A DNA stretch of 64,000 nucleotides from Limnephilus marmoratus (GCA_917880885.1 OU862922.1:22754627-22818626), one strand, 5' to 3'; counted from the first letter of the stretch, positions 1 through 11,491 are shown. Translations and numbers: made by a program. The notes: generated from the sequence alone by a model not told the origin.

Positions 1-504
1 TAATCTACGAAAGCACTAATTAGCATGTAGTATCCTATACACTTGACGTTTATTAATTTAGATTAGAGTGTCAGGAGATAATCCAGGTGTATAATGGTGA
101 AATCAACCGATGTAATTACTCGTACTGAGTAATGAGTTGAATCCCTTTGATAAGCTCGATTGTTAGTTAGTCATCCATTATAACAACGGTTGTATTTGGT
201 AATGTGTTTTTGCACTCTAAAACTGTCCACTTAAAAGGGCTACCTAATTGGTTTTATACTATTGGGGAGATTAAGAATGATAAGTGAGGTAACAACAGTT
301 GATCCAACAAGCTGCCAATCAGAAAATGACTACCTTTATCATAAAGTTGTTAAGCAATGCAATTATCAACCTATCATGTCTATGACATATATCATGTCTA
401 TGACATACAGGAATGAAATTATCACAACCGTGACTTGTCGTTTTTCTTATTAATAGCTATAAAACATAAACGAATAAAAATCACGAACACGTCGATAAAC
501 TTGC
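1..504. other. Non-coding stretch with a short exact tandem duplication
   Basis: No gene is recognisable. An 18-bp unit (TATCATGTCTATGACATA) occurs twice back to back at 372-389 and 390-407. A short open frame across it has no recognisable domain and is probably chance. Confidence 0.5.
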
Positions 505-845
505 AAAGAAACGCATATTTTCTTAGTAAGCGGGTAAATTCAGTGAAATCCAATCAGTGGTTCATTTGAAAGTGAGCAAGGGTTTTCCTGTAAACAACGA
601 CCTAGGCCATACTTTGTAAGAGATAGACGCTATAAAAATAAATCGATTCATTAAGGTCTAAATACCTTTCAACAAATACACATTTTCTTAGTAATCGGAA
701 AAATTCTGTAAAATCCAATCGATGATTTATTTGAAAGTATCCACGGATTTTCCCGTAAACGACACCTGTCATTTTTTGTAAGATATACCTATGTGATAAA
801 AATCAATAGATTTACTAAGGTCTAAAAATATTTCAACCAAAGGAG
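505..845. repeat. Two diverged tandem copies of a ~167-bp unit
   Basis: The block beginning near 512 (CATATTTTCTTAGTAA...) recurs near 679. Each copy carries, in the same order, a TTCTTAGTAA start, an AAATCCAATC segment, a TTCCYGTAAACRAC segment, TTTTGTAAGA and a TAAGGTCTAAA end. The copies are clearly diverged, so this is an old tandem duplication. No coding potential is seen. Confidence 0.7.
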
Positions 846-2479
846 GTTGAAAGAAATGTAGATCTATGACACTGCTTTGGTTTTCCAGGTATTAACAGAC
901 AGGTACAACATAATAGTATGTCTCTTCCATTAAATCTGTAAGAGACAGCAACAGTCGTAAATTGTAAAAACCGAGAAAAATTGGTTATATTATACACAAA
1001 TCAAGTACAGATAAGACCTGTGATAGTTGACGTCGTTCCTAGTGCAAAATAAATAAACAAATCGAAAGTCTTTGAACATAAAGTACTTTTTTTTTTAATT
1101 TACACTAGAAAATTAATTAAGTACATAAAATTATAATGAAACAAACTCGAGAATCTAAATGATAATGAAAACGATGATTTCATGATAATGAAATCATCGT
1201 TAGATTTTATAGGTCCCAAACATAGAATATACAGATGTAGAAGAACACTAGAAGTGCCTTCACTGATATCGTAGGTCTCCAACCCGTTTTAATTTAGTAA
1301 ACACAATTTTGTATTGGAAATTTAAAGCTCATTTAGGCAAATATATTTGGATCACGAAACACGCCCACAAGGTTTTCCCAAAGATTGCTTATAAGCTGGT
1401 CTTGTGGAAAGAATGCAAGGTGGCAGAACACAGAAAATCATGACTAACTAGTTGCCCTGGAGGCGTACCGAGAAAGAGAGCGATAGACTGTTTAGAAATA
1501 TTGAAGCAAGACGAGGAGATCTGAGAACTGGAGAAGAATGGCGAGGAAATGTAGCAGGTAAATAGAGAAATTTTGTGAAAAAGCCAAACCCCGCACTGAT
1601 AATGATGATGTCTTGAGAAGAGTGACGTAACCAGGTTAATACAAAACTATAGTATGCCATTGAGGTGGTACTGTGTATAAAATTTGAGGCATTGTGAGTT
1701 TGTGAAGGATAGGTCAAAGACACCTAGGCTATTTTTGAACTAGGACAGAATCACGCGCCGTGTTCGATATACAGAAATAGTTGAGAGGAAAATAGTACTG
1801 GCTTCCTCGTCCACTCATCTCAGAACGAAATGCGCAATGACCATGCATCATTCACTTAATTTGTTGTATCTGATCTAAATATACGATAGAATGCTGGCAA
1901 GGCTTTGGCTGATTCATGTTCATGGCCGAAATATTGATGACATTCTTGAGTTTTTTTGTTATGATCTGTTGATTTTCTTGCATTTCTGTGGTTATGCGCC
2001 TGTTAAAATAAAACTTGTGGGAGAGAAAATTATAAATGCAAGTTGTAGGTTATTGAAATGATTTTTTTAATGAAAAAGTGAGGGATATGAAAAATGGTAT
2101 AAAGACAGATAAAAAAAGTGAGGAGGAGAATCGAGGTACCAATTTCGAATAAATCGAACTTTTAATAATAATTATTCAATTTAAAAAAGTTTTCGAACAA
2201 AAAAGTAAAAATTAAGATTGATTTTCGTGTATGCTGACGTCGAGGTCAATAATTTTCGTCGTCGCTCTCGCCCAGAGGGTAGACACCAAGCTGCTATTAA
2301 TTTAGCAAGCGAATAATTTCAAAATATTAATTAAATAAAATGATTTCGATTAGGTGTGCATACCACGCTGAATTACCAAACAACATTGACTAATGAACAT
2401 CAAACCATTTAAAATTAAACGACAAAAACAGAAACATTTGTATTTGAAATACAAAATTATAATGTATAAATAAAATTTT
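846..2479. other. Non-coding stretch, mostly single-copy looking, with one perfect hairpin
   Basis: No supported gene. The plus strand near 1455-1640 weakly resembles the basic tail of an RTE-type LINE, but stops break it and I do not call it. A perfect 14-bp inverted repeat with a 4-nt loop lies at 1170-1201. The rest is AT-rich. Confidence 0.5.
1170..1201. repeat. Perfect 14-bp inverted repeat (hairpin)
   Basis: AACGATGATTTCAT (1170-1183), loop GATA, then ATGAAATCATCGTT (1188-1201). No T-run or gene context ties it to a function. Confidence 0.8.
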
Positions 2480-2499
2480 TAAAAAGATTTTCTTCGGTT

Positions 2500-2680
2500 A
2501 AGTTTTAAGATTTTCACGGCCAAAAGCATTTTCGTTATTTGTTTTTGGGTTGTTATGCCGATGTGACATCTACCGAATCTGCCGGATCTGCCCTGATGAT
2601 GGACACTGCAACGATGTCCGAAACGTTGGCTAAAGAAGGAGGTAGCGCAACACGGCATAACAACCCAAAAACAAATAACG
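2500..2680 (+). mobile_element. Short fold-back element, copy 1, with hammerhead-like core
   Basis: The element starts near TTTTAAGATTTTCACGGCC. It has inverted ends (TCGTTATTTGTTTTTGGG on the left, its complement near 2664-2680) and contains CCTGATGATGGACACTGC...TGTCCGAAACG near 2589-2626. AAAAAGATTTTCTT occurs just outside both ends (2480-2493 and 2681-2694), which looks like a target-site duplication. Related copies lie at 21292-21429 and, inverted and more complete, at 49893-50085. CTGATGA followed by a GGACA/TGTCC stem and GAAA resembles a hammerhead core, with one extra base before the stem. Ribozyme identity is inference. Confidence 0.7.
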
Positions 2681-2694
2681 AAAAAGATTTTCTT

Positions 2695-3121
2695 TGTTCA
2701 ATGTGGCAGTCAATCAATAGTGAAATTCATGTTTATGAATTAATACGTCGCCAAACACTCACTAATTGCACGTCCATGCTTTATATTTTGTATATATTCA
2801 TAAGTTGAAAGATAAACAATGTATTCTGTGCAAATTTTTATGCAATGTTCGCACGTACACATTACTTCAGATCACGCGAATAACGCGTGCAAGCGATAGC
2901 TATTTGGATTTGAACCAACAAAATATCCTGCGCCCACTCGACACGTTGGCTTTAAAACATTCAGTTGAAAATATTCCTGAAAATACAAAAAAAGAGTTGG
3001 CAACCTTCAACAGAAGTTAGAGAGAAAACAATATCAACTTGTGAACAAAAATTTACTTGGACAAAACAGCGTGACCGATTAGTGCAGGTTAATATGTATT
3101 ATGCACATGCATGGAGTTTAA
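2695..3121. other. Non-coding stretch
   Basis: Overlapping short open frames in all plus frames show no recognisable motif or codon bias. Nothing else is seen. Confidence 0.4.
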
Positions 3122-3405
3122 ATAGTAATAATAATAACCTTTATTCAGATACATTACATGATTTATAATATTTATAACATTTATCATGCATCGACTCACT
3201 GTCTGTATGTCACTAGTTGACAAAGGCCTCCTCCAACTGTCGCCATTTCTCTCTACCATTAGCTACTCTTGTCCATGTACCACCTGCTATGGCTTTGATG
3301 TCGTCAACCCACCGTCTAAATGGTCTACCTCGTTTTCTCTTCTTGTCACTTGTGACCCAATTCATGACAATTTTAATAATGTTTAGATTATAATAATACA
3401 AAATT
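3122..3405 (-). pseudogene. RTE-like LINE 3' end, 5'-truncated
   Basis: The minus strand from about 3380 to 3213 encodes a C-terminal tail with RKRGRPFRRWVDDIKAIAGG, then WTRVANGREKWRQLEEAFV and a stop. This is the typical basic end of RTE-like and similar LINE reverse transcriptases in invertebrates (RGRP..RW.DDI...AG..W...A..R..W..LEEAFV). The minus strand then ends in AATAAAGGTTATTATTATT (complement of about 3126-3148), a plausible LINE tail. Catalytic RT and endonuclease parts are absent, so it is a dead 5'-truncated copy. Confidence 0.8.
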
Positions 3406-4011
3406 ATTTAAACATGAAATATAAAAAATAATAATAAAACATAACATTTTTCATGTGAACACATTTCTGTGAAAATACTCAAAACAATGAAAATATACTT
3501 ACCTCTGACTTCCCACAAATCATAAAATATCCATAATACCTGTCTTTAAAGCGGTGTCACACAAATGTTTCAAATTACCGACCAATATCCTTGGAAAACG
3601 AATAAATTTTTTTTTGAAAAGGTTGTGAAAAAACAGATTGGGAATTTTCTGAAAGTAATAAAATATTTACACTGCAGTGAATTCGGCTTATAAAAAATTT
3701 AAAAAAGAAAACACACAAGACGCAAAGCGCATATTTAGAATTTATTTACAGCTATGAGTTTCTTTGTTCCACATTGAGAATGTTTTATTTTTGACTGAGT
3801 AGGTACCTAGATACTACCGAGCTTCGCCATAATTTCAGAAATCCTTTGTTCTCATTGAATAAATGAAAAATTTTAAACATACAATATGGTGTATTGATCG
3901 TCCTTCTATGTCCTTCAAAACTAGATAATGTACACTTAAAAGATTTTTCTTTGTTAGCCATGATGGTACCAATATTTTTCGTACATTGATCAATAGACAG
4001 TCTATACATTA
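3406..4011. other. AT-rich non-coding stretch left of the satellite
   Basis: Only short open frames without recognisable motifs. No repeat shared with the rest of the window was noticed. Confidence 0.4.
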
Positions 4012-5726
4012 AAAACAAAACATTTCACCAATAATAAATAATCAGTAGTTTTGTATCCGTACATCAATAACAAAATAGGTTACCAATAATAACTAGAAGT
4101 TTTGTATCCATATTTCAAAAACAAAATATATTACCTATAATAACTAGTAGTGTTGTGCCTATACAATATATCTCAATAACAAAATAGGTTACGAATAATA
4201 ACTAGTAGCTTTGCGTCTATACATCAATAACAAAATAGGTAACCAATAGTAACTAGTAGTTTTGTATCCATATTTCTGCAATGACATCGATGTTTAACTG
4301 CATTATACGATCAAAATTAGAATACGCTTCTGCTGTTTGGGCCCCATACCAGCAAAAATACATAGATTTATTAGAACAAATCCAAAAAAAGTTTCTAAGG
4401 TATCTTTATATGAGAATGCATGGTGAATACCCGCGATTTATGCATCATCTAGATTTGCTATCTGAAACGCGCTTCGAAAGTCTCCATTCTAGAAGGAATG
4501 AGACCCTAACAGTCACAGCTTTCAAAATTATAAACTATTACATTGACAGCCCATACCTCTTAGAATGCTATAAATTGTTCGTACCGAACAACTACTGCCA
4601 GGGTCGCCACCATGACTTGCTCTATATCCCCCATGGCAGAACAGACGTTGTGGCCCAACATAGCATGACAAGAGGTATGGTGCCGCTAAATGATATTTCT
4701 AGGTCTCTTGACATTTTCAACATTAGTCTTGAAGGTTTCAAGAATAATTTTAAGCAAGGACTCTAAAATATGTATTTTTGTAATTTTGTAATTTCTTTTC
4801 TCATGTATATATTATGTGTATTGTAATAGGATTAAATCAATCTGTAATGCACCAAAAAAAAAAAATTTTCAATAACAAAATATATTACCTATAATAACTA
4901 GTAGTGTTGTGCCTATACAATATATCTCAATAACAAAATAGGTTACGAATAATAACTAGTAGCTTTGCGTCTATACATCAATAACAAAATAGGTAACCAA
5001 TAGTAACTAGTAGTTTTGTATCCATATATCAATAACAAAATATATTACCTATAATAACTAGTAGTGTTGTGCCTATACAATATATCTCAATATCAAAATA
5101 GGTTACGAATAATAACTAGTAGCTTTGCGTCTATACATCAATAACAAAATAGGTAACCAATAGTAACTAGTAGTTTTGTATCCATATTTCAATAACAAAA
5201 TATATTACCTATAATAACTGGTAGTGTAGTGCCTATACAATATATCTCAATAACAAAATAGGTTACAAATAATAACTAGTAGCTTTGCGTCTATACATCA
5301 ATAACAAAATAGGTAACCAATAGTAACTAGTAGTTTTGTATCCATATTTCAATAACAAAATATATTACCTATAATAACTAGTAGTGTTGTGCCTATACAA
5401 TATATCTCAATAACAAAATAGGTTACGAATAATAACTAGTAGCTTTGCGTCTATACATCAATAACAAAATAGGTAACCAATAGTAACTAGTAGTTTTGTA
5501 TCCATATTTCAATAACAAAATATATTACCTATAATAACTAGTAGTGTTGTGCCTATACAATATATCTCACTAACAAAATAGGTTACGAATAATAACTAGT
5601 ATAGCTTTGCGTCTATACATCAATAACAAAATATATTACCTATAATAACTAGTAGTGTTGTGCCTATACAATATATCTCAATAACAAAATAGGTTACCAA
5701 TAATAACTAGTATAGTTTTGTGAACA
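4012..5726. repeat. Satellite array with a 160-bp higher-order unit (58+51+51 bp monomers)
   Basis: Each monomer begins CAATAACAAAATA and contains a core like AATAACTAGTAG. Three types alternate: A (58 bp, ...GTGTTGTGCCTATACAATATATCT), B (51 bp, ...GCTTTGCGTCTATACAT) and C (51 bp, ...GTTTTGTATCCATATTT). A-monomer starts at 4870, 5030, 5190, 5350 and 5510 are exactly 160 bp apart. The array then loses a C monomer (next A at 5621) and decays by about 5726. The left part (4012-4276) belongs to the same array and is separated by an inserted LINE fragment. Copies are nearly identical, suggesting recent expansion or homogenisation. Confidence 0.93.
4277..4866 (+). pseudogene. 5'-truncated LINE inserted in the satellite array
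   Basis: The frame 4281-4766 encodes the C-terminal part of a non-LTR reverse transcriptase: SKLEYASAVWAPYQ, then LLEQIQKKFLRYLY, a typical motif after the RT thumb in jockey/CR1-like LINEs. It ends at a TAA, followed by an 88-bp 3' UTR and 12 A's (4854-4865). Endonuclease and RT palm are missing. The insertion lies between satellite monomers; TTTC at 4273-4276 recurs at 4867-4870 as a possible short target duplication. The frame is intact from the truncation to the stop, so the insertion is probably young. Confidence 0.88.
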
Positions 5727-7596
5727 ATACCTGGATCTCGCGTGCAAAAAAGTATGTTTCTAATTTTCTGATATATAAATGAAAACCAAAATTTCCCCTG
5801 AAATCAAGATTTGTATCTAAGCAGGAACTTAACCTAATTAATTATAAACCATATATTTTTACGTACTTAACTTTTTTTTTAATTTCAAATAAATAATTAT
5901 ACAATGTGTTGAAAGAAATGTCACTATATCAATGGCAATTTTTGTTGAAACACCACGATTTCACATTTGAAAAAAGAATCTTTACTTAATCTTTACTTTA
6001 CATTAAAAAGGTTCCCATCTTGAAAGGGAAACGGACAAACGGTACAAACGGTACAAACAAAATTACAGACAGACGAAGTTCAAAACGGTCTAGTTAAAAC
6101 GGGACTTCGCTAGGCTCGTCAATAATGAAACGACCTGCGTATAGTGCGTATGGCGCAAATGATTTTTGATCGGAATTGTCTCAAAGAGATTGAGTGAAAT
6201 TGCAGAAATACTGGTGTATAGCTTTAGTTAGGAATGTGCGTACAATTTTACTAATTGGAACAAGGTAAGTTCAAATACACGCAAAGATACGATGGTAATG
6301 TCTTACCTTGTTAATAAGAACCTACACAATAATAATTACAACTGTTTATTGAATATCAGAAGTAAGGCGGTTACTCTTGAATACAACTAATTCCATGATT
6401 AATTTTGGCAGGATATGAAGCATTAGATATATTTACCGTGTTAGTGAGTCGATAAAAATAATAACTTTTGATTTTACAATCTGAAGATTTCTTGGAGATC
6501 GATGATATCATTATGACCCAGGACTAATACATTTATGTATATTTTTCAAGTACTTATTAGGTGTGTTTGGTTTGTGGCGATGATAAATAAAATTACATAT
6601 TAATTCTTACAAAGTTGCGTAAGTTTTCGGGAATCCACTATCAGGGTCTTCCAGTGTCGTTGATAGTATTATTATGTCATCAATTTAGGAAAATAATGTT
6701 TACCTGCTTCAAAAAGTTGAGATAAAATACAAAATGAGGTCAAGTTCTACGATACCACTTCAAAGATAAAACATTCATGTTGGAAATAACATTGACTTCT
6801 TTGAGGTGTTGATGCCCATAAATGGGTAATATTGTGTTTTATGAAACCATTGCAGATCGTTATAAATCTTAGAACGCGAATATCCGTGAAAAAATTAAAG
6901 AAGACTAATTAGTATTTAGAATAAAACGTTGTGCAAAATCAAAAAACCACTAACTGACAAATTCACGAGAAATTAGGATGGAATGAAAATAATAACACGA
7001 CTCTTTCCATGAACGTGGCATTATAAAACCCTACCATAACCACAACCAGCTTTCCCACCAACTCTTGCTACGTGAATGAATTACGAGTTTAGGTTTCCTT
7101 TTATTAGTTTTATTTATATCTTTTATTAATATCCTTTAATCTTTTGCAAACTTCTCAAAAGCATTAGTATAACAATTTTTATAAACTGTTTTTTTTTTGG
7201 ATTATTTATAATAATCAATTTTCTGATGCTTTGTTATGCTCTTCTTCGCTCTGTCGTTATTTAATCTTTTTCATGTCCTTAGTTCTTATGTTTTAATAAG
7301 TTGTCTGATGATTGCTGTTTGCATCTAGTTCTTTGTTCTATTTTTGAGATTAATGAAATAAATTTGCATTGCATTAGTCTTTGATATCAAAAATATACGA
7401 ATATGTGATCACTAATCTATTTCTGGTCATTAAAAGCATCATTACTCAATAAATCTTTGTTAAAATGCAAGATATCAAACATATTACCTACCTAGAGTAA
7501 AGCGTATTTGGTAAAGCGATACAGGAATGCCCTAGTGAGATGTGCAGCTTATTATATGTTTGTTATAAGATGACAATATACCCTAAAATATATTCA
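5727..7596. other. Non-coding stretch
   Basis: No gene, RNA or mobile-element signature was recognised. Short local repetition occurs near 6035-6050 (ACGGTACAAACGGTACAAAC). This and the next gene-free stretches could hold introns or downstream exons of the minus-strand ChaC gene, but no matching exon was identified. Confidence 0.4.
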
Positions 7597-7985
7597 GAAT
7601 CTTAACGACGTAAGTAAAGTAACCGTGTATACAAATTGCGACTCGCGACCCGTGCTCTGGACGAACCTACTGTCGAATTTGCCGTATCAAAGAAAAGAGG
7701 AAGAAGATAAATAATGTGGGAATCTTAACGACGTAAGTGAAGAAAGTGTGTAAACAAATATACGCCGCGGCACGGCGCGTATTGCACGAACGTACGGTCG
7801 AATTCACCCTAGCAGGCCTGGAGATTCGACCTTTCTGCAGCGTTGATTTTAATTAATTCTGAAGAACGTGCTACAAATATTAAAAATGTAAACACATGTT
7901 GTCCTCCCGAAATTATTAATTCATCATCTAGAAAAATAAAATCTGGTGCTTACCGCTAACTTTATAGTTGAAAAACGGGTTATAT
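7597..7985 (+). repeat. Dispersed repeat, copy 1, with internal 123-bp duplication
   Basis: GAATCTTAACGACGTAAGT occurs at 7597 and again at 7720, each followed by a related GTGTAWACAAAT segment. The second half (GAAGAACGTGCTACAAATATT through GGTGCTTACCGCTAACTTTA) matches in reverse orientation the segment at 21880-22140. It is therefore a dispersed element present twice, inverted, about 14 kb apart. No open frame or clear terminal repeats, so its class is unknown. Confidence 0.75.
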
Positions 7986-8884
7986 AGTTTTCAAATCGTT
8001 GTACGTAAAATATATTAATGGTAAGGTACTGTTTTTATTAATCTAGTATATAAATAATTCGCATTTCTTGTGCGGCATGGCAATAAAAAAGTTATTTTAG
8101 TTACGGATTCGCCGGAAATGATTTAAATGTAAGTTTTGAGCGTACAAAAATATTAGGATTGTGTACCGCCTTCCCAACAAGATAACAAGTAGGTACCTAG
8201 GTACCTACACACATATCTTTCCATAAATTTAGTTGTTGAATTACGACCAAAAGGGGATTCAGATTGCCTTTAGTAACGACCGCGACCCCAGACTGCAGAC
8301 TTTTTGGCTAGACGTCCATACTGACTCACGAGATTAATCAATACGTAGGTACTGCAAAAGCACTAGGTACTGCGGGTTTTGGGTTTGATAACAAGTTAAT
8401 CTACTTCATACGTTACCATATTTGAGTAAATTGCAAAGCTTTTATGACTGAAAGCGTGTTACAAATGTCAAGTACCTAAATGGGTTGATCGAAAGATTCA
8501 CCTTCAATTACCTTACAATATTTTAGTAGAGGCGTAAAATTAAGTAACTACTTGGGGACATTTTGCTTTATCCAAAAATAATAAAATATAGATACACTTA
8601 CTTACATACTTATTTACAAGTATGTAAGTGTACCTTAATAGTCGTACCTACCTACTCAACGAACATTGAATTTGAAGTTTTCAAAAAAATGATCAAACTC
8701 CCGATTAAATTCGGTACGTAAGGCGAGTTTTAAAGTGTATATTACAGACAAATAAACCTTGCATAGAGGCTGTCAGTAGTTATTATCCAAATAACGGACA
8801 TAGTTCTCAAAATCTATACCAAGCACATCATCTGGACGACGGATATAATGCATACTAGGTGGGTACTAGGACAAAATCGAGATT
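7986..8884. other. Non-coding stretch rich in GGTACCTA-type short motifs
   Basis: Repeated short words such as TAGGTACCTA and GTACCTACC are scattered here and elsewhere. A small imperfect hairpin lies near 8592-8631 (TACACTTACTTACATACTT / AAGTATGTAAGTGTA). No gene seen. Confidence 0.4.
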
Positions 8885-9475
8885 ATCTTTGTTACATTGT
8901 ATAAAACAAAGTCGCTCCCGCTGTCTGCACGCTTAGATCTTTTAAACTACGCAACGGATTTTCATGCGGTTTTCACTCTAATAGATATAGTGATACATGA
9001 GGAAGGTTTAGGTATATAATTTGTCAAGGTTTTGTGTAAATTGGTTGAAATATCATTACATAGTATAAAATGAAGTCGCTCAAAATGTATGTGCGCATAG
9101 ATCTTTTAAACTAAGCAACGGATTTTCATACGGTTTTCACCAATAGATAGAGTGATTCAAGAGGAAGGTTTATATGTATAATACATGCTTATTATAGTAG
9201 AGAAAAGCCGAGGAATCCAAATATTCAATTCAGGCAGCGGGCAGTGGGCAGCTGGTGGTGAGGATTTTATAAAGGTTGGGTAATGGCGTTGTGTTTCGTT
9301 AGCCACAGCAACGTGTGGCCGGGTCTGCTAATATATAAAGGGAGCAGGCTGGCAAGCGGGTGGTGTGTATTTGATATTATGTATGTAAATTAACAGATGG
9401 CGTTGGTTATAAAGATTGGGTAATAGCGTCGTCAGTAGATGGGTGGCACATCAACGGGTGGCCGGGTCAGCTACT
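8885..9475 (+). mobile_element. Helitron-like non-autonomous element(s), internally duplicated
   Basis: Two tandem versions of ATAAAAYRAAGTCGCTC...TAGATCTTTTAAACTA...GCAACGGATTTTCATRCGG lie near 8901-9020 and 9065-9175. Next come two versions of a 3' end: GGCGTTGTGTTTCGTTAGCC..GTGGCCGGGTCTGCTAA|T near 9287-9331, and a diverged one ending GGGTGGCCGGGTCAGCTA near 9450-9473. The first ends CTAA followed by T, as expected for Helitron 3' termini (CTRR|T). These words are widespread in insect non-autonomous Helitrons; no Rep/helicase is encoded. Confidence 0.65.
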
Positions 9476-10470
9476 TTCCAATAAATCAGTTAAAAATATT
9501 GTATCATCAATTCTTAGGTAGTTACGTACCTACAAATTGATACTATGATTAAAACGTTCACATTCGATACAACCTCTCTCTCATACCGATCTCGTCATTT
9601 TGTCAATGAACAAAAATTAACAGCATCGTTTTCATGAACAGTAAAATAATAGGTACCTACCTTCATCGATAAATAACTTAAATCGTTTGCATCAGAAATA
9701 TTGTTTCGAAACTTCTGAATCTGATTATAAAAGTGAAGGTAGGTACCTACTCACTTAATTTACAAAGTACCTACCTACCTAGGTATGTGTGATTGGTAAA
9801 ACGGCACAAACCCGTCACATGATGACATTCACTCGAAAGTTTACTTAGGTTTTTAAATTTGTTTTTGTTTTATGAATTTAATGAAACGCGATCGTATCGC
9901 GTGCACTGTATATTATTATTTTATTGCATTCATTTCCACATTCGCTTCAAAAGTGCATCTGGTGCAGCAGTGAGAGAAATTTCACATTGAACCTGTTGGC
10001 AGCCAACGGAAGCCGCTCGGTTTTAGTACGGGATGTTAGAACTGTGAAATTTCAGAGAAGATCTTTATTATTATTTGATAATATTATGTTTATTAGGTAC
10101 CTAAATAAGAAAAAAAAAAAATAAATAAAATAAATATACAAAGCGTATTTTAGCGTATATACTACCAAAAAAAAGATTAGGTACAATGAAGAGCACAGGA
10201 GCAGAAAAAAACTTATATTGTTTGATTATACAAATGAAATCGTGACACCAAAACAGATATTTGGGATCTCCTAAGAAAATTGATTATGATGTTACTTCGA
10301 TCACGTAAATTGTCTGTTGTGTGAGCGTGGCACGAAAGAAAAGTGATTAATTCATCGGCTATATACCTACTGCCTAATTTGTGCAATGCCCTTCAACCTT
10401 AAATGTATTCCTACTGCTTGATAATTTTAGAGCTGAAAGATATTTCATAAATAATGTAGAATAATTTTAC
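9476..10470. other. Non-coding stretch, likely ChaC first intron
   Basis: It lies downstream of the ChaC exon on the minus strand and begins with that exon's splice donor, so it is inferred to be intron 1. No further ChaC exon was recognised. Many GGTACCTA words occur. A short plus-strand open frame at 9924-10124 has no recognisable domain. Confidence 0.4.
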
Positions 10471-10698
10471 CTTTTCATCTGTTCCTCTATGTTGCGTGTT
10501 TCCTTGCCAGAACCGCCTGGCGAATCCTTTGATGTGTCCCGTCAGCGATTTCCGGAATTCGAACCCTGGATTCCAGCAAAGGGAGCCGTATCCAAACACC
10601 CACAAGGATTGCACTTCTTCCTGGCCCATCTCTTCCATTTTTTCTGCCATTTCTCCCAGACGGCTCGGCTCCGTGTTCATCGCGTCAGATTCACTCAT
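10471..10698 (-). CDS. ChaC-type gamma-glutamylcyclotransferase, first coding exon
   Basis: The exon encodes 76 residues from an ATG at 10698. After an acidic, Met-rich leader (about residues 1-31) comes WVFGYGSLCWNPGFEF (33-48), then GHIKGFARRFWQGNTQHRGT (55-74). These are hallmarks of the ChaC family, cytosolic enzymes that split glutathione to 5-oxoproline and Cys-Gly; YGSL forms part of the gamma-glutamyl binding pocket. The coding sequence ends AAAAG followed by a GTAAAA splice donor at 10470-10465, a phase-0 intron after a lysine. The remainder, with the catalytic glutamate, must lie at lower coordinates or beyond the left edge; I found no second exon. The ATG at 10698 is chosen because the upstream in-frame codon at 10704 is TTG. 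The reading frame is undamaged, so this looks like a live host gene. Confidence 0.85.
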
Positions 10699-11107
10699 TT
10701 TCAATAAGACTTATTCATATAAAATCACCAAATATAATCAATCTAAATTTGGCTATAAATGTTTAACATTTGGTTAACTGTACACATACACCAATACTGA
10801 CATGTCATTCAAGAAAAACACAATTTGATAATAAGAAAATATCCTTAGAAAACTGGAGTAGGGAATATTGCTCCGCATTGAAAATGAAAATCTTCAGATA
10901 CAATAACAATCACGAAACACGATAATAAAATCTCAATACATAAACTTTTCACTGATGTGTTAACGATGTTATGTCAACTAAAGATACAACCCCGAGATAG
11001 ATGCAAAATAACAGTGCTACTTTAACATGTGTCCACTGAAGATCTCGGGAGTAGTATGAAAAAAGAACCTCGCGCTGTCACTTTGTAAAGGGAAACGCGT
11101 GGCTAGG

Positions 11108-11117
11108 GCGCATGCGC
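11108..11117. promoter_or_regulatory. NRF1/Ewg-like palindrome GCGCATGCGC
   Basis: A perfect palindrome matching the core of the NRF1 site, bound in insects by the NRF1 homologue Erect wing. Functional use is inferred from its place about 410 bp upstream of the ChaC ATG. Confidence 0.5.
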
Positions 11118-11127
11118 AGCCAACCAG

Positions 11128-11134
11128 CCAATCA
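11128..11134. promoter_or_regulatory. CCAAT box
   Basis: AGCCAATCAGG matches the NF-Y consensus and lies 10 bp from the NRF1-like site, a common arrangement in TATA-less promoters. Confidence 0.45.
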
Positions 11135-11201
11135 GGCGGCCCCGTTTTACGCCTATAACGGTGCCGCGGAAAAGTAATTTGAATCGATTGCTGCTACCAG
11201 C

Positions 11202-11210
11202 TGATGCAAT
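11202..11210. promoter_or_regulatory. TGATGCAAT, ATF4/CARE-like element
   Basis: An exact match to the C/EBP-ATF response element form TGATGNAAT, about 500 bp upstream of the ChaC ATG. Vertebrate CHAC1 is a known ATF4 target, so the match is suggestive. A 9-mer can occur by chance. Confidence 0.4.
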
Positions 11211-11491
11211 GTGAACAATGGATTTCCGCGGGCTTTCTGATAAAAACATTTATTACAGGAAGAAATAATATAAATGTCTTTTTTTATAAATATTACGTGC
11301 TGAAGTAAACTTTATTATTAACTTTATAATTTCTACCTGGATGATGCGTTAATTTTTTACGGTAGGTACATACCTACCTAGCTCATCAATCATTAATTAT
11401 CAATTATCATAATTGTATCTATAATCATAATTGTATCTAAAAATTATTTATTTTAAAATTATTTTCAAATTCTGAATCAAATTTAGAGAAA

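Larger units (their letters stand above)
10699..11240 (-). promoter_or_regulatory. 5' region and candidate promoter of the ChaC gene
   Basis: The stretch upstream of the exon is locally GC-rich, unlike its surroundings, and has a cluster of known promoter words: GCGCATGCGC (11108-11117), CCAATCA (11128-11134) and TGATGCAAT (11202-11210). Such clusters mark TATA-less promoters. The transcription start is not identifiable by eye. No gene is seen on the other side, where a dead LINE begins near 11440. Confidence 0.5.

Noticed and set aside
1448..1723. Minus-strand 91-codon frame, and a plus-strand LINE-tail resemblance
   Set aside because: The minus frame has no motif. The plus-strand resemblance to an RTE basic tail is broken by stops and too weak to call.
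4012..5726. CRISPR-like spacing of repeats
   Set aside because: Monomers are contiguous with no unique spacers, no cas genes exist, and the window is eukaryotic; it is a satellite.
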